This document shows positions 5,070 through 8,752 of a stretch of 8,752 bases of DNA, in pieces. The number at the start of each line of letters is the position of its first letter. The stretch's first letter is position 1. Origin of the DNA: Gemmatimonadota bacterium. GTDB taxonomy: Bacteria; Gemmatimonadota; Gemmatimonadetes; Longimicrobiales; Longimicrobiaceae. The notes beneath the pieces are model-generated. The model had not been told where the DNA came from. It worked only from the letters and a program-made list of their open reading frames with translations, and did no database searches. The translations under genes were made by a program, and so were the position numbers. The stretch spans positions 1 through 8,752 of the forward strand of contig JAHWJV010000125.1 of the NCBI GenBank assembly GCA_019348265.1, written 5' to 3'.

Positions 5070-7079
5070 TCAGCGACCCACCACCGTCGGCTCCATGAAC
5101 TGGTCGAACTGGCGTTCGGAGCTCACCCAGTGGCGCGTTCGCCAGATGCGTGCGGGAGCGTGGGGTTCCAGGCGAATGCGCTGATGGGAACCCTGCCATA
5201 GGTTACGCCCGCCGACGAGCAGCTCCTCCGCCTCCCACGGCTCGTGCTCCCCAACGCCCACCCTCATCAGCGGGAAGAACAGAGTGACCTCGTGCGCCTG
5301 GTACGGATCCAGGTTCACCGCGACGAAGATCACATTCGCTCCGTCGGGCGAGACCTTCTCGTAGAAGAGGACCTGGTCGCTGTCGCACAGGTGGAATCGC
5401 AGGTTGTCGTACTCCTGCAGGGCGGGGTTCTCCCGCCGTAGCTGGTTCAGGCGGGTGATGAGGGGGCGAATATTCCCCGGCCGATCCCAATCCCATGCCT
5501 TGATCTCGTACTTTTCCGAGTTGAGGTACTCCTCCTTCCCGGGCGCCAGCGGCGTCGCCTCGCACAGCTCGAAGCCGCTGTAGATGCCGTAGACGGAGGA
5601 CAGCGTCGTCGCCAGGACCGCGCGGATCATGAACGCCGGTCGGCCGCCCTGCTGCAGGAACTCCGGGTTGATGTCCGGAGTGTTCGGGAAGAGGTTCCCG
5701 CGGAAGTACTCCCGCATCGGGCCCTGCGTCAGCTCGGTGAAGTACTCCTGCAGCTCACCCTTGAAGTTACGCCAGGTGAAGTAGGTATACGACTGGCTGA
5801 AGCCGGCCTTCGCGAGCGCCCGCATCATCTTCGGCCGGGTGAATGCCTCGGACAGGAAGAGCACCTCGGGATGCTGCCGCTGGACCTCACGGATCATCCA
5901 CTCCCAGAACTGGACGGGCTTGGTGTGCGGGTTGTCGACCCGGAACGTCTTCACCCCCTGCTCCACCCAGAAGAGGATGACGTCCCGCCACTCCTCCCAC
6001 TGCTCCTCCCACCCTTCGCCGTAGAAGTTCAGCGGGTAGATGTCCTGGTACTTCTTGGGCGGGTTCTCCGCGTACTTTATGGTCCCGTCGGGGCGGATGT
6101 AGAACCAGTTCGGGTGCTGCTTCACGTAGGGGTGGTCCGGCGAGACCTGGATCGCGAAGTCCAGCGCGATCTCGAGCCCTTGGTCGCGCGCCGCGCCGAC
6201 CAGGCGCCGGAAATCTTCGATGGTCCCGAGCTCCGGGTGCACGTCCTTGTGTCCACCTTCCTCGGATCCGATCGCATACGGAACTCCAGGCTCGTCCGGG
6301 CCGGGCGTGAGCGAGTTGTTCTTCCCCTTCCGGTGCGAGCGGCCGATCGGGTGGATCGGCGGGAAGTAGAGGACGTCGAAGCCCATGTCGCGCACGTACG
6401 GCAGCTTGCGGATCACGTCGTCGAACGTCCCGTGCCGGGTTGCGTCATCCGCCATCGAGCGCGGGAAGAGCTCGTACCAGGAGGCGTAGCGAGCTCGCAC
6501 GCGGTCCACCTGCACGGGAAGAAGGTGGTCGTACTCGGTCAGGTCGGAGCGGTCGGGGTGGCGCGAGACGAGCTGCAGGAGAACCGGGTCCATCGCCACG
6601 GTCACGCGCGCCGCCTGGGCGTCGTCAGTGGTCATCTCGTGGAGCAGGAGCTCGAGGCGCGCGCGGTCCTCGCCCTGCGCGCGCGATACCGCGCCCCGGA
6701 CGATCTTCGCCCCCTCTAGCAGTTCGCCGGAGACGTCCTGCGCGGCGTCGAACTTCTTCCGGAGGTCCGCCGCCCAGCTGCCGAACAGATCCGTCCAGGC
6801 GACGACGGTGTAGTGATAGCGGATGTTCCGATCGAGCACGCAGCGGCCGGCCCACCGGTCGTTCTCCACGAAGCGCATGGGCTCCTCGCGCCACTCCGTC
6901 TCATCTTCGGCGCGGTAGCGGATCGCCGCGGCGATGGCGTCGTGGCCCTCCTTGTAGATGTCGGCAGAGACCTCCAAAGTGTCGCCCACTTCACGCTTTA
7001 CGGCGTAGCGACCACAGTTGAGCTCCGGCTCAACGTTCTCGATGACGATGCTCCTGCTTGCGTCGATCCGGGCGGTCAT
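5070..7079 (-). CDS. glgE: Alpha-1,4-glucan:maltose-1-phosphate maltosyltransferase (GlgE)
   Basis: 669-residue GH13_3 enzyme that extends alpha-1,4-glucan with maltosyl units from maltose-1-phosphate, releasing phosphate. Residues 1 to about 190 form the N-terminal beta-sandwich and helical inserts; the catalytic barrel starts near YASWYELFPRS (about 198-208). PPIHPIGRSHRKGKNNSL is the GlgE signature near 240-257. Nucleophile Asp382 sits in TFRVDNPHTKPVQFWEW and acid/base Glu411 in LFLSEAFTRPKMM; the likely transition-state Asp469 is in NTPDINP. The C-terminal beta domain ends at MEPTVVGR. The same frame is open farther upstream to 7178, but I chose ATG at 7079 because GAGGAG lies 5 nt before it and the length then matches the family. 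It is the first minus-strand gene and diverges from a diguanylate cyclase gene. treS, its usual partner, is more than 4 kb downstream on the same strand. Confidence 0.97.
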   Translation of the reverse strand: MTARIDASRSIVIENVEPELNCGRYAVKREVGDTLEVSADIYKEGHDAIAAAIRYRAEDETEWREEPMRFVENDRWAGRCVLDRNIRYHYTVVAWTDLFGSWAADLRKKFDAAQDVSGELLEGAKIVRGAVSRAQGEDRARLELLLHEMTTDDAQAARVTVAMDPVLLQLVSRHPDRSDLTEYDHLLPVQVDRVRARYASWYELFPRSMADDATRHGTFDDVIRKLPYVRDMGFDVLYFPPIHPIGRSHRKGKNNSLTPGPDEPGVPYAIGSEEGGHKDVHPELGTIEDFRRLVGAARDQGLEIALDFAIQVSPDHPYVKQHPNWFYIRPDGTIKYAENPPKKYQDIYPLNFYGEGWEEQWEEWRDVILFWVEQGVKTFRVDNPHTKPVQFWEWMIREVQRQHPEVLFLSEAFTRPKMMRALAKAGFSQSYTYFTWRNFKGELQEYFTELTQGPMREYFRGNLFPNTPDINPEFLQQGGRPAFMIRAVLATTLSSVYGIYSGFELCEATPLAPGKEEYLNSEKYEIKAWDWDRPGNIRPLITRLNQLRRENPALQEYDNLRFHLCDSDQVLFYEKVSPDGANVIFVAVNLDPYQAHEVTLFFPLMRVGVGEHEPWEAEELLVGGRNLWQGSHQRIRLEPHAPARIWRTRHWVSSERQFDQFMEPTVVGR

Positions 7080-7219
7080 GAGGTCTCCTCGGTCAGTCTT
7101 CTCGATGCGGTCGTCGGGGGCCGGCCGCAAGCCGCGCGCCATCAACCCGAAGGGTAGACGACAGCGCCGCGAGCACACAGATTGCCTCCCCCCTCTCGAG
7201 GGGCGGACCTCGGCCGTGG
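7080..7219. other. Divergent intergenic region between glgE and the diguanylate cyclase gene
   Basis: About 140 nt separate the two divergent starts, so promoters for both genes are expected here or within the first codons. I cannot identify a convincing -35/-10 pair on either strand. A small palindrome, CCCCT-CTCG-AGGGG, lies at 7190-7203, about 16 nt before the plus-strand start; it could be an operator half-site pair or chance. The only other visible signal is the glgE ribosome-binding site. Confidence 0.45.
7085..7090 (-). promoter_or_regulatory. Ribosome-binding site deciding the glgE ATG start
   Basis: GAGGAG on the minus strand, 5 nt before ATG at 7079. It favours this start over in-frame start codons farther upstream, up to position 7178. 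The AGGAGACC core is shared with the treS site. Confidence 0.8.
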
Positions 7220-8722
7220 ATGAGGATGATTGAGGATGACTGTATCAGTGAAATGGACCTGACGGACCGTGCCGCGGACGGAGACCGGGCGATGCGCGTC
7301 AGCGACTCGGCCGGCGGAGCGCAGAGGCCGGTGGGAGGCGGCCGCAGGTCGGCCCCCAAGGGCGAGGACCTGCTGGACGCGCCGTTCAGCGACGTGATCC
7401 ACCGGCTGACGCGCATCGCCGCCAAGGTGGTTGACGCGCCGGTCGCGCTGTTCACGCTGGTAGCGGAGGAGGGGCAGGTGTGCAGGAGCTGCGTTGCGCC
7501 GTCGGAGAGCTGGGTACCCGCCGACGACGCGCCGCTCGCCTATGCGTTGTGCGAGCGAACCATGGCGCTCGGTGCTCCGCTCGTGATCGACGACGCGCGG
7601 TCCGATGGGCGCCTGGGAATCGACCCGGCCGGGCTGGGTGCGGCGGTCTCCTACGCGGGGATTCCGTTGATCACGGACGGACATGCGATCGGCACCCTTT
7701 GCGTGATCGACTTCCACCCGCGCCGGTGGGCGGATGAGGAAGTGCGGACGCTGGAAGAGCTCGCAGCGGCTCTGGCATCGAAGATCGAGCTCCGGATCGC
7801 GGCGCGGGAGTCTGACGCGAAGGGGCGGGCCGCCGCACGCGCCGACGAGGCGCTGCGCGAGAGCGAGGCGAGGTTCAGGACCGCCTTCGACGCGGCGCCG
7901 ATCGGGATGGCGCTCACCGCGATGGACGGTCGCTGGCTGCGGGTGAACGACGCGCTCTGCGTGATCGTGGGCTACGCCCGCGAAGAGCTCCTGACCCAGA
8001 AGTATTCGGAGATCACCCATCCCGACGATCGCCCCGCGGACCGTGCCCTTGCCGAGCGCCTGATCGCCGGCGAAGTGGCGACTGGCGCTCGCGAGAAGCG
8101 CTTCATCCGCAAGGATGGTCGTGAGATCTGGGTGCAGGTCAACGCATCGCTGGTGCGCGATAGCCGCGGGGAGCCGTTCCACTTCATCATCCAGATGCAG
8201 GACATCACCGAGCGGCGAACGGAGCGGGAGCGGCTCCGCGAGTTGTCGCTGCGGGACGAGCTGACCGGCCTGTACAACCGCCGAGCCTTCCTCATCATGG
8301 CGGGCGAGCGTCTGAAGCTCGCCAGGCGCACGGACGAGCGGCTGGTGCTGCTCTTCGGCGACATCGACGACATGAAGTGGGTGAACGACACGTACGGCCA
8401 CCTGGAGGGGGACCGGGCGCTCGCGACGACCGCCCGCCTTCTGCGGGAGAGCTTCCGGGACTCCGACCTGATCGCCCGGCTCGGCGGCGACGAGTTCGCG
8501 GTGCTGGCCGGCGGGACCAGCGAGGCGGACCTGGCGCCGCTCCTTCACCGCTTCCGGGAACAGCTCGCGGCCGCCAACGACGAGACGCGGCGGCCGTACG
8601 AGCTCAAGGTCAGCATCGGTGCCACGCCGGTCATGCCCCAGGACAACTCCTCCATCGGCGAGCTGGTCGAGCGCGCCGACATCCGGATGTACCAGGCGAA
8701 AGGCCGGCGCACCGCGGGCTGA
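7220..8722 (+). CDS. GAF-PAS-GGDEF diguanylate cyclase
   Basis: 500-residue soluble signalling protein predicted to make cyclic di-GMP from GTP. After a non-conserved N-terminal leader of about 45 residues comes a GAF domain (about 50-195) of the kind found in sensory kinases, ending IGTLCVIDFHPRRW; then a coiled-coil-like linker, a PAS domain (about 217-332, RFRTAFDAAPIGMAL to HFIIQMQDITERR), and a GGDEF domain (about 342-498). The active-site GGDEF at 422-426 is intact, as is the RxxD inhibitory site (Arg413-Asp416, five residues before it), so product feedback is expected. FGDIDDMKWVNDTYGH is the metal/substrate region. No membrane segment or signal peptide is seen, so the signal is cytoplasmic; whether GAF or PAS binds a ligand is unknown. 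The start is uncertain: ATG 7220 is the longest, while ATG 7292 has a GGAGA 8-10 nt upstream and would lose only the leader. The gene stands alone on the plus strand. Confidence 0.94.
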   Translation: MRMIEDDCISEMDLTDRAADGDRAMRVSDSAGGAQRPVGGGRRSAPKGEDLLDAPFSDVIHRLTRIAAKVVDAPVALFTLVAEEGQVCRSCVAPSESWVPADDAPLAYALCERTMALGAPLVIDDARSDGRLGIDPAGLGAAVSYAGIPLITDGHAIGTLCVIDFHPRRWADEEVRTLEELAAALASKIELRIAARESDAKGRAAARADEALRESEARFRTAFDAAPIGMALTAMDGRWLRVNDALCVIVGYAREELLTQKYSEITHPDDRPADRALAERLIAGEVATGAREKRFIRKDGREIWVQVNASLVRDSRGEPFHFIIQMQDITERRTERERLRELSLRDELTGLYNRRAFLIMAGERLKLARRTDERLVLLFGDIDDMKWVNDTYGHLEGDRALATTARLLRESFRDSDLIARLGGDEFAVLAGGTSEADLAPLLHRFREQLAAANDETRRPYELKVSIGATPVMPQDNSSIGELVERADIRMYQAKGRRTAG

Positions 8723-8752
8723 GACACCGCGGTTCCGCGCATGCGGTCGGCG

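Noticed and set aside
7080..7178. 33-residue N-terminal extension of GlgE
   Set aside because: The extension is Arg-rich and unlike GlgE; a strong ribosome-binding site precedes the downstream ATG at 7079.
7142..8548. 468-residue open frame on the minus strand opposite the diguanylate cyclase
   Set aside because: The plus strand carries clear GAF, PAS and GGDEF motifs; the antisense product has low-complexity Arg/Val/Pro composition and no domain.
8726..8747. Possible terminator hairpin after the diguanylate cyclase (ACCGC ... GCGGT)
   Set aside because: The stem is only 5 bp with a 12-nt loop, there is no T-run, and the window ends just after, so it cannot be supported.

Overview
The window is a high-G+C bacterial chromosomal segment with seven protein-coding genes and no RNA genes, IS elements or CRISPR. 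Coding is dense. Six genes lie on the minus strand, and one (at the right end) lies on the plus strand, diverging from the first minus-strand gene. The gene content, strong G/C third-position bias and short AT-richer intergenic repeats would fit a soil-type aerobic bacterium such as a Gemmatimonadota-like lineage. That placement is an inference from style, not proven by any marker gene here.

Read in the minus-strand direction (right to left), the order is: glgE (maltosyltransferase, 7079-5070); a 100-bp spacer with an inverted repeat; an ETF:ubiquinone oxidoreductase (4969-3311); a 90-bp spacer with heptanucleotide tandem repeats folded into an inverted repeat; an isochorismatase-family cysteine hydrolase (3221-2610); a tiny RDD-type membrane protein (2602-2327); a membrane-anchored phospholipase D/cardiolipin synthase-like protein (2324-1008); and treS (trehalose synthase, 839 to beyond the left edge). 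The hydrolase, RDD and PLD genes are packed with gaps of 7 and 2 nt and look like one transcription unit. On the plus strand, 7220-8722 encodes a GAF-PAS-GGDEF diguanylate cyclase with an intact active-site motif and an intact inhibitory site.

The functional thread is the GlgE route to alpha-glucan: TreS interconverts trehalose and maltose, a maltokinase (not in view) makes maltose-1-phosphate, and GlgE polymerises it. Both genes have the same strong ribosome-binding core (GAGGAGACC), but they are separated by four genes with no obvious role in glucan metabolism. The ETF-QO gene supplies electrons to the quinone pool from flavoprotein dehydrogenases. The PLD and RDD proteins are membrane proteins.

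No clearly new multi-gene system is visible. The most interesting points are the ETF-QO C-terminal iron-sulfur motif, which has lost one of four cysteine ligands (Cys to Thr, followed by Asp); a Lys-to-Arg change in the first HKD motif of the PLD protein; a one-helix RDD remnant coupled to the PLD gene; and two different short-repeat inverted structures that bracket the ETF-QO gene.
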